Shown here piece by piece: positions 26,595 to 35,011 of a stretch of 64,000 bases of DNA. Where the stretch lies: the NCBI RefSeq assembly GCF_014193285.1, contig NZ_JACHZE010000010.1, forward strand, positions 62,001 through 126,000. Direction: 5' to 3'. The position numbers were made by a program, and so were the translations under genes. Numbering within the stretch: position 1 is the first letter of the stretch; each line of letters opens with the position of its first letter. This DNA comes from Atlantibacter sp. RC6 (lineage in GTDB: Bacteria; Pseudomonadota; Gammaproteobacteria; Enterobacterales; Enterobacteriaceae). A model generated the notes under the pieces. It was not told where the DNA came from and did no database searches. It was given only the letters and a program-made list of their open reading frames with translations.

Positions 26595-27179
26595 CTACAT
26601 CACCCCTTCGAGCGCCAGGTATTGCAACAGCATAATGGTTTTGGCGTCGACGATTTTTCCCTGTTTAATCGCGATTAAAGCGTCATCAAAATCCAGCTCG
26701 ACGGTTTCGACGTCTTCACCTTCTTCTTCAATACCGCCGCCTGTGCCGGTGAACTGGCTGGCATCATATTCGGCAATAAAAAAGTGCAGCTTTTCGGTGA
26801 CGGAACCGGGGCTCATAAACGCCTCAAACACTTTCTGCACATTGTCGAGACGATAGCCGGTTTCTTCTTCCGCTTCCGCTTTGATGCGCGTCTCGGGATC
26901 AAGGTTGTCCAGCAACCCGGCGGCCGCTTCCAACAGGAACCCGTCGTGATTGTTGAGGAAAGCCGGGAGACGGAACTGGCGCACCAGGATCACGCTGCGT
27001 TTTTCCCGGTTATACAGTAGTACCGTCGCACCGTTGCCCCGATCGTAGGCCTCGCGGCTTTGCCGTTGCCAACGACCATCGCGGCGTAAGAAATCGAAGG
27101 TGTATTTTTTCAGTAGATACCAGTCATTGGATAGCGTCTGGCTGCCGAGAAGACGAATTCGCGCATGTTCAGATTGCAT
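26595..27179 (-). CDS. Nudix hydrolase related to GDP-mannose pyrophosphatase NudK
   Basis: Probable hydrolase of a nucleoside-diphosphate sugar or similar. The 194-residue protein follows NudK over its whole length: YDRGNGATVLLYN, VRQFRLPAF, the Nudix region AAGLLDNLDPETR with KAEAEEETGY, and MSPGSVTEKLHFFIAEY. The long frame beginning at 27515 was rejected because the ATG at 27179 has GGTGG upstream and gives the family N-terminus. E. coli nudK is found elsewhere, so this may be a paralogue. It is divergent from the DeoR regulator, with a shared 88-bp control region. Confidence 0.85.
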   Translation of the reverse strand: MQSEHARIRLLGSQTLSNDWYLLKKYTFDFLRRDGRWQRQSREAYDRGNGATVLLYNREKRSVILVRQFRLPAFLNNHDGFLLEAAAGLLDNLDPETRIKAEAEEETGYRLDNVQKVFEAFMSPGSVTEKLHFFIAEYDASQFTGTGGGIEEEGEDVETVELDFDDALIAIKQGKIVDAKTIMLLQYLALEGVM

Positions 27180-27210
27180 TTTGCCACCTCCATCAGTAAG
27201 GTGACACGAT

Positions 27211-27260
27211 AACGTGCAAGATCGTGCATAGTCAATTGTGTTCGTGCAAATTCGTGAAGG
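27211..27260. repeat. helically phased CGTGCA direct repeats between nudK-like and DeoR genes
   Basis: CGTGCA occurs at 27213, 27223 and 27243, with the variant CGTGAA at 27253. Spacings are 10, 20 and 10 bases, one or two helical turns. The array lies just before the DeoR-family start and in the divergent promoter region, so it is a likely operator for that regulator. Confidence 0.6.
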
Positions 27261-27267
27261 GAATTTT

Positions 27268-28023
27268 ATGCTCACACCGCAACGTAAAAAGAAGATCCTC
27301 GAATTGCTTGCCGACCAGGGGCAGGTGCTGTCAAAGCAGTTGAGCGAAACTTTTGCTGTATCCGAAGATACCATTCGCCGGGACTTGCGCGAGTTGTCCG
27401 CAGAAGGACTGTTGCAGCGGGTGCACGGCGGCGCGCTGCCGGCTTCAGCCGCTGTGGCCACTTTTGCGGAACGCAAAAATCTGTCGCTGGACATCAAACA
27501 ACGGCTTGCCCGCAAAGCGGTGGAGTTGATTTTGCCGGGTCAGGTAGTGCTGATTGACGGCGGCACCACCACCGGTGAACTGGTTAAGCGCCTGCCGCTT
27601 GATTTGAACCTTACCGTGGTCACGCATAGCCCGGGGATTGCGCTGGGGCTGATTGACCATCCACATATTGACGTGGTGTTGATCGGCGGGCGGCTTTATA
27701 AGCATTCAATTGTCACTGTCGGGGCCGCCACGCTGGAAGGGCTGGCAAAAATTCATGCCGACGTGTGTTTTTTAGGGGTAACTGGCGTGCATGCCGAGGC
27801 GGGGCTGACAACAGGCGATTTTGAAGAGTCGTGCATTAAACGCGCGCTCGCAGCACGCGCTGCCGAAACGATTGTGATGGCCTCCCCGGAAAAATTGAAT
27901 ACTGCTTCGCCCTGGGGGATTGGGGATATTTCACTGGTTAATACGCTGGTGGTGGCGAAGGAGACGCAAGAAGAGGTGCTGAGGCCGTTTGCGGAGCGAG
28001 GGATTGGAGTGGTTAGGGGGTAG
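27268..28023 (+). CDS. DeoR/GlpR-family transcriptional regulator
   Basis: Sugar-phosphate-responsive repressor family. The 251-residue protein has the N-terminal DeoR helix-turn-helix (LSETFAVSEDTIRRDLREL) followed by LLQRVHGGALP. The sugar-phosphate-isomerase-like effector domain holds IDGGTTTGELVKRLP and VVLIGGRLY. The ATG at 27268 has GAAGGG upstream; a frame starting at 27238 was rejected because it would include the operator-like repeats. It is divergent from the NudK-like gene and probably controls it and itself. The effector is not predictable. Confidence 0.9.
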   Translation: MLTPQRKKKILELLADQGQVLSKQLSETFAVSEDTIRRDLRELSAEGLLQRVHGGALPASAAVATFAERKNLSLDIKQRLARKAVELILPGQVVLIDGGTTTGELVKRLPLDLNLTVVTHSPGIALGLIDHPHIDVVLIGGRLYKHSIVTVGAATLEGLAKIHADVCFLGVTGVHAEAGLTTGDFEESCIKRALAARAAETIVMASPEKLNTASPWGIGDISLVNTLVVAKETQEEVLRPFAERGIGVVRG

Positions 28024-28177
28024 GGTGGGTGATTTAGTTACAACATACTTTTTTAGTGAACATTTAACGCGGCATGGGTGCTGTTTACGAGCACTTCATG
28101 TGTGTCATATACCCTTCGTAGGGTACCCCTAACGCGAAACATTAATGATTGCGAGTCAGCAGTCAAACATCAGAAAC

Positions 28178-28200
28178 GGATATCATAAAATATGATATCC
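28178..28200. repeat. perfect AT-rich inverted repeat
   Basis: GGATATCATA and TATGATATCC form a 10-bp dyad around AAA, in the 216-base gap between the convergent DeoR-family and DMT-family genes. It could be a weak terminator or a protein site. A second short dyad, TACCC-TTCGTA-GGGTA, sits at 28110-28125. Confidence 0.5.
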
Positions 28201-28239
28201 ATGATACGTCAATGTCGCTGGGAGCGGTCAGTCAGATTG

Positions 28240-29121
28240 TCACTTTTTTCCTGAACAAAGAACGATCCCAATAACTATAAGAATTAACGTAACCAGATGG
28301 TATGAATGGAAATCCTGGTCCAGTAAAATAATACTCAGTAATCCTCCTGATACAGGGATAATATGAGTAAATATCTCACTTCTGGTTGTGCCGAGGTGTT
28401 GCACTCCTTTATTCCAGAAGACATAAGATAGCCAGGAGGGAAATATTACGAGATAAATTGCACCTAAAACAGGATACAAAGATGGAGTTTCCTTAAACAT
28501 GGTCACATTGCCAATATGATAACAGTATATTAAGTAGACAGGTATCAATATAAGAGTTCCGAGCAATGAACTGAATCCTACAAAAGCAGTATTGCTTACG
28601 CGTCTATCTTTCAGACGGAGTAATGCGCAATAGCACGCCCAGCTTAGCGCTGACATAATCGTAAGCATATCGCCAGGACCAAATGATGTTAACTTCCCAT
28701 TACTTGAATTTGAAAAAGCTAAATAGATGACGCCCGCAGTACTGACGATAACACCTAAAATGTTGCGCAGTGATATTTTTTCCTTGAAAAATAAGGAATT
28801 GATCAACAGAACAAGGCAGGGGGTAGTGGATATGTAAATAGAAGCATTCAGTGAACTGGTATACTGTAACCCTATATACAGCGTCAGGGGGAAAAGGATT
28901 TGGCCCAGTAGTGCGTAAAGAGCATTAATCTTCAGATTGCTTACTAGCAAATGCCATTCTTTTGAGATGACTTTCCAATATAGCGAAAACATCAGGATGG
29001 TGGTTAATCCCCATCTGAAAATACTAAGAGCATATGGATTTATATAGTGAACAAGAACACTTCCCGCAACATAATTCCCGCCCCAAAAAACTGCTGCCAG
29101 CGTCAAGAGAATGTAAGGCAT
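28240..29121 (-). CDS. EamA/DMT-family transporter
   Basis: Ten-helix inner-membrane protein of the drug/metabolite transporter superfamily. The 293-residue sequence contains two EamA repeats; the first begins AAVFWGGNYVAGSVLVHYINP and the second GDMLTIMSALSWACYCALL. Substrate is unknown; relatives export amino acids or other metabolites. The coding sequence is clearly more AT-rich than its neighbours and sits next to a tRNA-Ser repeat array, which suggests acquisition by transfer. No integrase or transposase lies beside it. Confidence 0.88.
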   Translation of the reverse strand: MPYILLTLAAVFWGGNYVAGSVLVHYINPYALSIFRWGLTTILMFSLYWKVISKEWHLLVSNLKINALYALLGQILFPLTLYIGLQYTSSLNASIYISTTPCLVLLINSLFFKEKISLRNILGVIVSTAGVIYLAFSNSSNGKLTSFGPGDMLTIMSALSWACYCALLRLKDRRVSNTAFVGFSSLLGTLILIPVYLIYCYHIGNVTMFKETPSLYPVLGAIYLVIFPSWLSYVFWNKGVQHLGTTRSEIFTHIIPVSGGLLSIILLDQDFHSYHLVTLILIVIGIVLCSGKK

Positions 29122-29459
29122 AAACGTTACCTGAGTTTTTAGAATATGATGGTTTGAGCACTGGCCGTTTAAATTTTTGTTAGCATTTTATTGACGAGTT
29201 ATCATAATAACGCTTTGCTGTGTTTAACCGTAGAGTACAGCCCAGGTAAGTCATTATGTCTGTGTTTCGGTTACTCATTTTCAGGTGTTTAAGTATAATA
29301 TTTTGTGGTTTATGTCACGAACGCAGATTCTTATATTATTTAGATGATAACGTTCCGTTGCTCTGTGTAAATAAAAATGAATGCTGCCAAAGGGTTATTT
29401 TCCTGCTTTTAATATGTTGTGTACATCATTGACCACCTCATGGGAATCTTTCAGGAATA
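29122..29459. other. AT-rich intergenic region upstream of the DMT gene
   Basis: About 340 bases with no believable gene. It should contain the promoter of the leftward DMT transporter and ends at the distal edge of the tRNA-derived repeat array. No clear -10/-35 set or attachment-site core was identified. Confidence 0.5.
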
Positions 29460-29670
29460 TGGCGGTGAGGGGAGGATTGACTCGCTTCGCTCGCCGTTAC
29501 TCGGCCCATCCCTGGGCCTCGCCCCTCCGGGGCCAATGCAGGCGTTGTTTAAAAACGCTCCCGGCGTTTTTGTGCGGGCCTCATGGCCTGCGGCCATTCC
29601 GTCCCACTGGCTGCGCCAGTGGTCGAACCCCGGTCGGGGGTTCTCACCCCCCCAGTACGGAGCAGATAAG

Positions 29671-29702
29671 AAAAAAGCTTATACTTTCGTATGAGCTTTT
29701 TT
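29671..29702 (-). terminator. tRNA-repeat terminator copy 3
   Basis: AAAAAAGCT-T-ATA / TAT-G-AGCTTTTTT hairpin with loop CTTTCG. It matches the other two copies but has one changed base in the left arm. Flanking A and T runs make it bidirectional. Confidence 0.85.
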
Positions 29703-29847
29703 CAAAATATGGCGGTGAGGGGGGATTGACTCGCTTCGCTCGCCCTTCGGGCAGCCTGTTCGCTACGCTCGCAGTCTGTCCCACTGGCTGCGCCGTGGTC
29801 GAACCCCGGTCGGGGGTTCTCATCCCCCCCAGTACGGAGCGGATAAG

Positions 29848-29879
29848 AAAAAAGCTCATACTTTCGTATGAGCTTTTTT
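29848..29879 (-). terminator. tRNA-repeat terminator copy 2
   Basis: Perfect 13-bp stem AAAAAAGCTCATA / TATGAGCTTTTTT with a CTTTCG loop, identical to copy 1. Confidence 0.88.
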
Positions 29880-30021
29880 CAAAATATGGCGGTGAGGGGG
29901 GGATTGACTCGCTTCGCTCGCCCTTCGGGCGTCATGGCCTGCGGCCATTCCGTCCCACTGGCTGCGCCAGTGGTCGAACCCCGGTCGGGGGTTCTCATCC
30001 CCCCAGTACGGAGCGGAAAAG

Positions 30022-30053
30022 AAAAAAGCTCATACTTTCGTATGAGCTTTTTT
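30022..30053 (-). terminator. terminator of tRNA-Ser (repeat copy 1)
   Basis: Perfect 13-bp stem AAAAAAGCTCATA / TATGAGCTTTTTT with a CTTTCG loop, lying 7 nt past the CCA end of the tRNA on the minus strand. Confidence 0.92.
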
Positions 30054-30060
30054 CAAAATA

Positions 30061-30148
30061 TGGCGGTGAGGGGGGGATTCGAACCCCCGATACGTTGCCG
30101 TATACACACTTTCCAGGCGTGCTCCTTCAGCCACTCGGACACCTCACC
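30061..30148 (-). tRNA. serX: tRNA-Ser (anticodon GGA)
   Basis: An 88-nt class II tRNA with encoded CCA. On the minus strand it begins GGTGAGGTGTCCGAGTGG. The anticodon is GGA (30114-30112), reading UCC and UCU, in the loop CCTGGAAAG. A long variable arm (GTATACGGCAACGTAT) and a TTCGAATCC T-loop follow. The acceptor stem GGTGAGG / CCTCACC is intact. In E. coli the same tRNA (serX) also lies beside ghrA. Confidence 0.96.
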
Positions 30149-30352
30149 ATATTGTCGCCCCGTTCTGTCCGGGACGGGCGCTAATGTAGGGAAATCCTGC
30201 TGTGCCGTCAATCAACTTTTCGCGTTATTGCGCGCGTTTAATCAAACTTCAAACAACCTGATTCTTTAAACAGCAAATTGATGAAATTCAGGGCAATGCG
30301 CCTTGCATCTGCTAAGGTTTGCCGCGATCCTGGTATAAAAAGAGGAGACGCT

Positions 30353-31294
30353 ATGGACATCATTTTTTATCACCCCACCTTTGATACGGGGTTCTGGCTC
30401 GATAAATTACATCAGGCGCTGCCGCAGGCGCGGGTGCGTGAGTGGAAACCTGGCGATAATGACCATGCAGATTACGCGCTGGTATGGCACCCGCCCGTTG
30501 AAATGCTCAGTGGGCGTAAAACCCTGAAAGCCGTTTTTGCGCTGGGCGCGGGCGTGGATTCCATCCTCAGCCAACTGCAAAAACATCCCGATATGTTGCC
30601 AGCGGGCGTGCCGCTGTACCGCCTCGAAGATACCGGTATGGCCCTGCAAATGCAGGAGTATGCCGTAAGCCAGGTTCTGCACTGGTTCCGACGCTTTGAC
30701 GATTATCAGGCGCAGAAACAGCAGGGGGTCTGGAACCCGCTGGACGAGTATACCCGTGAAGATTTTACCCTCGGTATCCTTGGGGCCGGCGTTCTGGGAG
30801 GCAAAGTCGCGGAAAGCCTGGTCGCCTGGGGTTTCCCGGTGCGCTGCTGGAGCCGCAGCCGCAAACACTATCCCAACGTTGAAAGCTTCGCAGGCCAGGA
30901 CGAGCTTGACGCGTTTCTCTCCGGCACCCGGGTGCTGATCAATCTGCTGCCGAATACCCCGGAAACTGTCGGCATTATTAATCATCAGCTGCTCAATAAA
31001 CTGGCGGATAACGCATACATCATCAACCTGGCGCGCGGCGTGCACCTGGTGGAGGAGGATTTACTGGCCGCACTGGACAGCGGCAAAATTAAAGCGGCAA
31101 TGCTGGATGTGTTCAGCCGCGAACCGCTGCCCGCCTCCAGCCCGCTCTGGGCGCATCCGCGGGTGACAATCACCCCGCATATCGCCGCCGTAACCCGTCC
31201 GCTGGAGGCTATCGCCTATATCCGCGACACCATTACTCGCCTTGATAGCGGCGAGATCCCCGCCGGCCAGGTGGATCTGAAACGCGGCTATTAA
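30353..31294 (+). CDS. ghrA: glyoxylate/hydroxypyruvate reductase A
   Basis: NADPH-dependent 2-hydroxyacid dehydrogenase that reduces glyoxylate to glycolate and hydroxypyruvate to glycerate in the cytoplasm. The 313-residue protein matches E. coli GhrA. It has the cofactor-binding [16 protein letters not shown], the [10 protein letters not shown] loop, the catalytic arginine in NLARGVH, and the histidine in [11 protein letters not shown]. The ATG at 30353 follows AGAGGAG; an upstream in-frame ATG at 30278 was rejected. Confidence 0.96.
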   Translation: MDIIFYHPTFDTGFWLDKLHQALPQARVREWKPGDNDHADYALVWHPPVEMLSGRKTLKAVFALGAGVDSILSQLQKHPDMLPAGVPLYRLEDTGMALQMQEYAVSQVLHWFRRFDDYQAQKQQGVWNPLDEYTREDFTLGILGAGVLGGKVAESLVAWGFPVRCWSRSRKHYPNVESFAGQDELDAFLSGTRVLINLLPNTPETVGIINHQLLNKLADNAYIINLARGVHLVEEDLLAALDSGKIKAAMLDVFSREPLPASSPLWAHPRVTITPHIAAVTRPLEAIAYIRDTITRLDSGEIPAGQVDLKRGY

Positions 31295-31300
31295 CAGCCC

Positions 31301-31321
31301 GCCCGGCGAGCCTCGCCGGGC
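31301..31321 (+). terminator. hairpin after ghrA
   Basis: GCCCGGCGAG / CTCGCCGGGC dyad starting 6 bases after the ghrA stop, followed by ATTTCG. GC-rich stem but poor U-tract; a moderate terminator. Confidence 0.6.
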
Positions 31322-31381
31322 ATTTCGTGAGCTTCAACGCTGAAACTGGTATCCTTAGTGAAAACGTAAGAGGAGAAAACC

Positions 31382-32119
31382 ATGTATCCCGTTGACCTGC
31401 ATATGCATACCGTCGCCAGTACTCACGCTTACAGCAACCTTCATGACTATATCGCCGCGGCAAAGCAAAACGGCATCAAACTGTTTGCTATTACCGATCA
31501 CGGCCCTGACATGGCGGATGCGCCGCACCACTGGCACTTTATTAATATGCGTATTTGGCCACGTGTGGTGGATGGCGTAGGGATTTTGCGCGGCATTGAA
31601 GCCAATATCAAAAATACCGCGGGCGAGATTGACTGCACCGGCCCGATGCTGGATGCGCTGGATTTTATCATCGCCGGTTTCCACGAGCCGGTATTCCCGC
31701 CGCAGGATCGCGATACGCATACCGAAGCGATGATCGCCGCAATGGCTAACGGCGACGTGCATATGATTAGCCACCCCGGCAACCCGAAATTCCCGGTAGA
31801 TATTGATGCCATCGCCGAAGCCGCTGCGAAGTATCATGTGGCGCTGGAAATCAATAACTCATCCTTTTTGCACTCCCGCAAGGGGAGCGAGGCCAACTGT
31901 ACCCGCATCGCCGCTGCGGTACGCGACACAGGCGGCTGGCTGGCGCTGGGTTCAGATTCCCATACGGCGTTTACCCTGGGTAATTTCGATGAAAGCCTGA
32001 AAATTATCCGCGCCGTTGATTTCCCGGAGGACCGGATCCTTAACGTTACGCCGCGCCGCTTCCTGAATTTCCTTGAATCACGCGGCAGGGCGCCAATCCC
32101 TGAATTTGCCGATTTTTAA
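31382..32119 (+). CDS. ycdX: PHP-family metal-dependent phosphatase YcdX
   Basis: Trinuclear-metal phosphatase of the PHP superfamily, linked in E. coli to swarming. The 245-residue protein shows the metal ligands in order: DLHMHT (H7, H9), the early His after STH, ITDHGPD, GIEANI, FHEP, SHPG, and the late SDSHT pair. Length equals that of E. coli YcdX. SD AGAGGAG precedes the ATG. It is followed by ycdY 20 nt downstream, probably co-transcribed. Confidence 0.95.
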   Translation: MYPVDLHMHTVASTHAYSNLHDYIAAAKQNGIKLFAITDHGPDMADAPHHWHFINMRIWPRVVDGVGILRGIEANIKNTAGEIDCTGPMLDALDFIIAGFHEPVFPPQDRDTHTEAMIAAMANGDVHMISHPGNPKFPVDIDAIAEAAAKYHVALEINNSSFLHSRKGSEANCTRIAAAVRDTGGWLALGSDSHTAFTLGNFDESLKIIRAVDFPEDRILNVTPRRFLNFLESRGRAPIPEFADF

Positions 32120-32139
32120 TCCCCCTCAATGGAATGTTT

Positions 32140-32697
32140 ATGAACGAATTTTCTATTATTTGCCGCCTGTTGGGCTCACTTTATTACCGCCATCCCGGCG
32201 ATCCGGTTATGGCGCCGATTTTCACTCTGATTAAAGAGGGAAAACTGGCGCAGAACTGGCCGCTGGAGCAGGACGAGCTGCTGGCGCGGTTGCAGAAAAG
32301 CGTGGACCTGCCCGCGCTGACGGCAGACTACGATGCGCTGTTTGTCGGTGAAGCGTGCCGCGTGCCGCCCTGTGGTTCGCACTGGCAGCAGGAGCAGCAG
32401 GAAGCGGATGTCCGGGCTTTTTTGCACGCTCGCGGTATGCCGCTGGGCGAAACGCCTGCCGATCATATCGGCACGCTACTGCTTGCCGCCTCCTGGCTGG
32501 AAGATAACGCTGCGGATGACGAGAGCGAAGCGCTGGAAACCCTGTTCGCCGACTATCTGCTGCCGTGGTGTGAGATTTTCTTTGGCAAAGTGGAAGCCAA
32601 CGCCACAACCCCCTTCTGGCGCACCCTTGCTCAGCTTTCTCGTGAGGCCGTGCTGGCAATGTGGGACGAGTTGACCGAAGAGGGTGAAGAAGAATAG
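32140..32697 (+). CDS. ycdY: TorD/DmsD-family chaperone-like protein YcdY
   Basis: Redox-enzyme-maturation-type chaperone family member; in E. coli YcdY stimulates YcdX activity. The 185-residue all-helical protein has the family elements LGSLYYRHPGDP near the N-terminus, YDALFVGE, and PADHIGTLLLAASWLED, and it ends in an acidic tail. The ATG at 32140 (MNEFSI) is preferred over the in-frame ATG at 32134 by alignment. It forms an operon with ycdX. Confidence 0.93.
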   Translation: MNEFSIICRLLGSLYYRHPGDPVMAPIFTLIKEGKLAQNWPLEQDELLARLQKSVDLPALTADYDALFVGEACRVPPCGSHWQQEQQEADVRAFLHARGMPLGETPADHIGTLLLAASWLEDNAADDESEALETLFADYLLPWCEIFFGKVEANATTPFWRTLAQLSREAVLAMWDELTEEGEEE

Positions 32698-32797
32698 TGA
32701 TATAAGTCACGTTGCAAATGTAACGACGCCATTCAAATTGCAAATTATGTGCGGCATATCTCATCAGTAGCCAGGGCTTCTGATAAAATAGGCCGCC

Positions 32798-33286
32798 ATG
32801 AACATACTCATTTCTTTAGCACTGACGACAGGCATCCTCTCTGGCCTTTGGGGTTGGGTGGCGATTTCACTCGGTCTGATTAGCTGGGCGGGCTTCCTGG
32901 GCTGCACTGCCTATTTCGCCTGCCCGAAAACCGGCTTTAAGGGCTTGCTAATGACCGCCTGTACCCTGTGCAGCGGCGTGCTGTGGGCGCAGGTGATCAT
33001 CCATACCAGCGCCATGGCGCCGCAGTTTTCTGTTCTCGGCTATGTCATTACCGGCGTGGTGGCGTTCCTGATGTGCGTTCAGGCAAAGCACCTGTTGCTG
33101 TCGTTTGTGCCGGGCACCTTTATTGGCGCCTGCGCGACCTTTGCAGGGCAGGGGGACTGGAAAGTGATTGTCCCATCACTACTGTTAGGCTTGCTGTTTG
33201 GTTTCGCCATGAAAACCAGCGGTCTTTGGCTTGGCAGCCGTAGCGAGAAAAAAGCACTGGCGCAAAACGAAAAAAAACCAGCCTGA
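32798..33286 (+). CDS. ycdZ: inner-membrane protein YcdZ (DUF1097)
   Basis: Function unknown; the 162-residue protein has about five hydrophobic segments and ends with a lysine-rich cytoplasmic tail. Sequence and position match E. coli ycdZ, between ycdY and the curli operon. Its stop codon lies in the loop of the following bidirectional terminator. A separate promoter is likely in the 100-base gap after ycdY. Confidence 0.92.
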   Translation: MNILISLALTTGILSGLWGWVAISLGLISWAGFLGCTAYFACPKTGFKGLLMTACTLCSGVLWAQVIIHTSAMAPQFSVLGYVITGVVAFLMCVQAKHLLLSFVPGTFIGACATFAGQGDWKVIVPSLLLGLLFGFAMKTSGLWLGSRSEKKALAQNEKKPA

Positions 33287-33297
33287 GCTGGTTTTTT
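33272..33297. terminator. bidirectional terminator between ycdZ and csgG
   Basis: AAAAAACCAGC / GCTGGTTTTTT with a 4-nt CTGA loop. A and T runs on both sides allow termination of ycdZ (plus) and csgDEFG (minus). The ycdZ TGA is part of the loop. Confidence 0.92.
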
Positions 33298-33314
33298 ATT
33301 GCTGCGGTTAGCTA

Positions 33315-34148
33315 TCAGGATTCCGGCGGCGTCGCCATATCCCGATACTTCGCCAGCACTTTGTTATTCATGTCAGCCGGGTTTTGCAGATCCCACAGCC
33401 CGCGGTTAATCCCGTCATTCACCAGATAGATCACGCCGGTTTCAATGGCGGACATCAGGCACATCATCACAGGCTCATTCGAGGTGTAGCCCATTTCGCC
33501 TTCCAGTAGCCGCTGATAGTCAATAAAGCGGAACACGCCAGCCTGAACTTCATAGGACAAGATCGTTTTGCTGGTATTGACGGATGACAGTACTTCACCG
33601 GTACTGACATTCACCACGCGCAAGTTCACGGCAATCTGGTCGAGCTGGTACTGGGTATCCGCGCCAATGCCGAAGTAACGCGCGCCCACGCCGCCTGATT
33701 TCACGTTACTTTCATAACCGATAATCGAACCTTCGATCATGATATTCGCCGCCCGCAGCGAATCGAGCGGCTGACGGTTGTTAGGCGCGACGGTGCCGTT
33801 TTCCTGGGCGGCGCGAATGATTTTGCGCTCGTTAAGCAGGTTTTGCAGGCCCTGGCGTTCGAGTGGGATAAACCACTTCGAATCTTTCAACGCCGTAACC
33901 AGCATTGACGTGGCGCTCTGTGGTACGGCGGTTGAGAAGTTACTCGCCGGGTACGGCTTGAACTGCCCGGTTTCATCCTGAATGTTATACACCGACACAT
34001 ACAGCTTGCCTTTTGGATCGGGGAGCTTCACCAAATCGCGATAGCTTTGTGCGCGGGGCATCAGAGTGGGTTTTGCCGCTTCTTTTGGGGGAGCGGTTAA
34101 ACAGCCACTTAATAACGTCACTGCCAGAAGTAAAAGTAAGCGCTGCAT
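33315..34148 (-). CDS. csgG: curli secretion channel lipoprotein CsgG
   Basis: Outer-membrane nonameric pore that exports CsgA and CsgB. The 277-residue lipoprotein precursor has lipobox LLSGC (Cys16) followed by LTAPPKEAAKP. The pore-constriction region carries VYNIQDETGQFKPYPASNFS with the Tyr, Asn and Phe residues. It ends in PPES, as in E. coli. Last gene of the csgDEFG operon, 23 nt after csgF. Confidence 0.97.
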   Translation of the reverse strand: MQRLLLLLAVTLLSGCLTAPPKEAAKPTLMPRAQSYRDLVKLPDPKGKLYVSVYNIQDETGQFKPYPASNFSTAVPQSATSMLVTALKDSKWFIPLERQGLQNLLNERKIIRAAQENGTVAPNNRQPLDSLRAANIMIEGSIIGYESNVKSGGVGARYFGIGADTQYQLDQIAVNLRVVNVSTGEVLSSVNTSKTILSYEVQAGVFRFIDYQRLLEGEMGYTSNEPVMMCLMSAIETGVIYLVNDGINRGLWDLQNPADMNNKVLAKYRDMATPPES

Positions 34149-34171
34149 GATAAGAATCCTTTTTAACCGGG

Positions 34172-34588
34172 TTATTCTGTGCCGGAGCTGTACTGTAATC
34201 CCGATACCTCGATAACAGAGGTTTTACCGGTCTTACGGTCGGTAACGTTCAGCTGCAGCTGCCCGTCGCGGTTTGCAATATCGACAACATAATCGCTGGT
34301 CACCATTCTCCCCGGTGTACCAGTGCTGATATTCGACATCAGATTACCCAGCACCTGGGATTGCAGAGCCTGACTAAAGCTATCCAGCGCGGTAGGGGCT
34401 TCGTAGCCTAAATCATCGTCATAACTGGGATCTTTGTACGAGTTTTGCGCTTGCGCGCTGTTTAATAAAAAAGCGCCGTTATTCGGGTTACCGCCAAAAT
34501 TCGGGTTGCGGAATTGAAACGTCATATTTCCGCCCCACGACAGTGGCGCAATTAACATCAATGAAATCATGCCGTATGCGAGACGCAT
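34172..34588 (-). CDS. csgF: curli assembly factor CsgF
   Basis: Secreted factor that caps the CsgG channel and anchors the CsgB nucleator at the surface. The 138-residue protein has a signal peptide ending LSWG and the mature start [18 protein letters not shown], which inserts into CsgG. Length equals the E. coli protein. It lies between csgE and csgG. Confidence 0.96.
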   Translation of the reverse strand: MRLAYGMISLMLIAPLSWGGNMTFQFRNPNFGGNPNNGAFLLNSAQAQNSYKDPSYDDDLGYEAPTALDSFSQALQSQVLGNLMSNISTGTPGRMVTSDYVVDIANRDGQLQLNVTDRKTGKTSVIEVSGLQYSSGTE

Positions 34589-34618
34589 GTCAGCCTCCTG
34601 AATAGGTTTTATGGAGAA

Positions 34619-35008
34619 TTAAAATTCATCGCTGGTTAAATCACCGGTACTCAATAAAACTTTATCTATTTGACGACGCTGCAATGCTTCCTGGGTCTGC
34701 GCAAGTGCAATATCGACGTTTTGTTCAAAGTCTCGTTTTGTAGGGAACAGGAAGAGTTGGAAAAGCACTTCCTGATCCAGGGTAATGGTTATCCAGCTTC
34801 CCCATCGGGCGCTGGGTCTTTCATTGATGGATAAGTTTCCAGGATATGCACTTTCCCATTTATGGCTAAATTCACGATAAAAATCATGACCAATAGACGA
34901 AACGGTACGGTCAGTTAATAATCCCGGCACTTCTACTTCTACGGCGTGTGCAGTCGTAGTGGCCCAGAAAATTCCACAGGCCACCAGTAAAGGTTTGAGA
35001 TTTTTCAT
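34619..35008 (-). CDS. csgE: curli assembly factor CsgE
   Basis: Periplasmic adaptor that caps the CsgG chamber and directs CsgA to the pore. The 129-residue protein has a signal peptide ending TAHA and the mature start [20 protein letters not shown]. The conserved W-rich centre and a final [10 protein letters not shown] follow. It starts 3 nt after the csgD stop. Confidence 0.96.
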   Translation of the reverse strand: MKNLKPLLVACGIFWATTTAHAVEVEVPGLLTDRTVSSIGHDFYREFSHKWESAYPGNLSINERPSARWGSWITITLDQEVLFQLFLFPTKRDFEQNVDIALAQTQEALQRRQIDKVLLSTGDLTSDEF

Positions 35009-35011
35009 GGC

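Larger units (their letters stand above)
29460..30060 (-). repeat. three tandem repeats derived from the 3' end of tRNA-Ser and its terminator
   Basis: Downstream of the tRNA gene (minus strand) the tRNA 3' end recurs at 29887, 29710 and 29460, giving units of 174, 177 and 250 bases. The copies at 29887 and 30061 share the same 19 bases (TGGCGGTGAGGGGGGGATT on the plus strand); the other two differ slightly. Each unit also contains GGTCGAACCCCGGTCGGGGG and a terminator copy. The layout resembles the 178-bp tyrT repeats of E. coli, which carry 19 bp of tRNA-Tyr and yield rtT RNA. Open frames across the array are artefacts of the repeat. Confidence 0.9.

Noticed and set aside
26595-27515. 306-codon version of the Nudix gene
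   Set aside because: The N-terminal extension crosses the divergent promoter and the start of the DeoR gene; the ATG at 27179 gives the family N-terminus and has an SD.
29381-30269. Several plus- and minus-strand open frames across the tRNA-Ser repeats
   Set aside because: They translate the repeated tRNA ends and terminators (repeated SKYGGEGG-type peptides) and have no plausible SD or family similarity.
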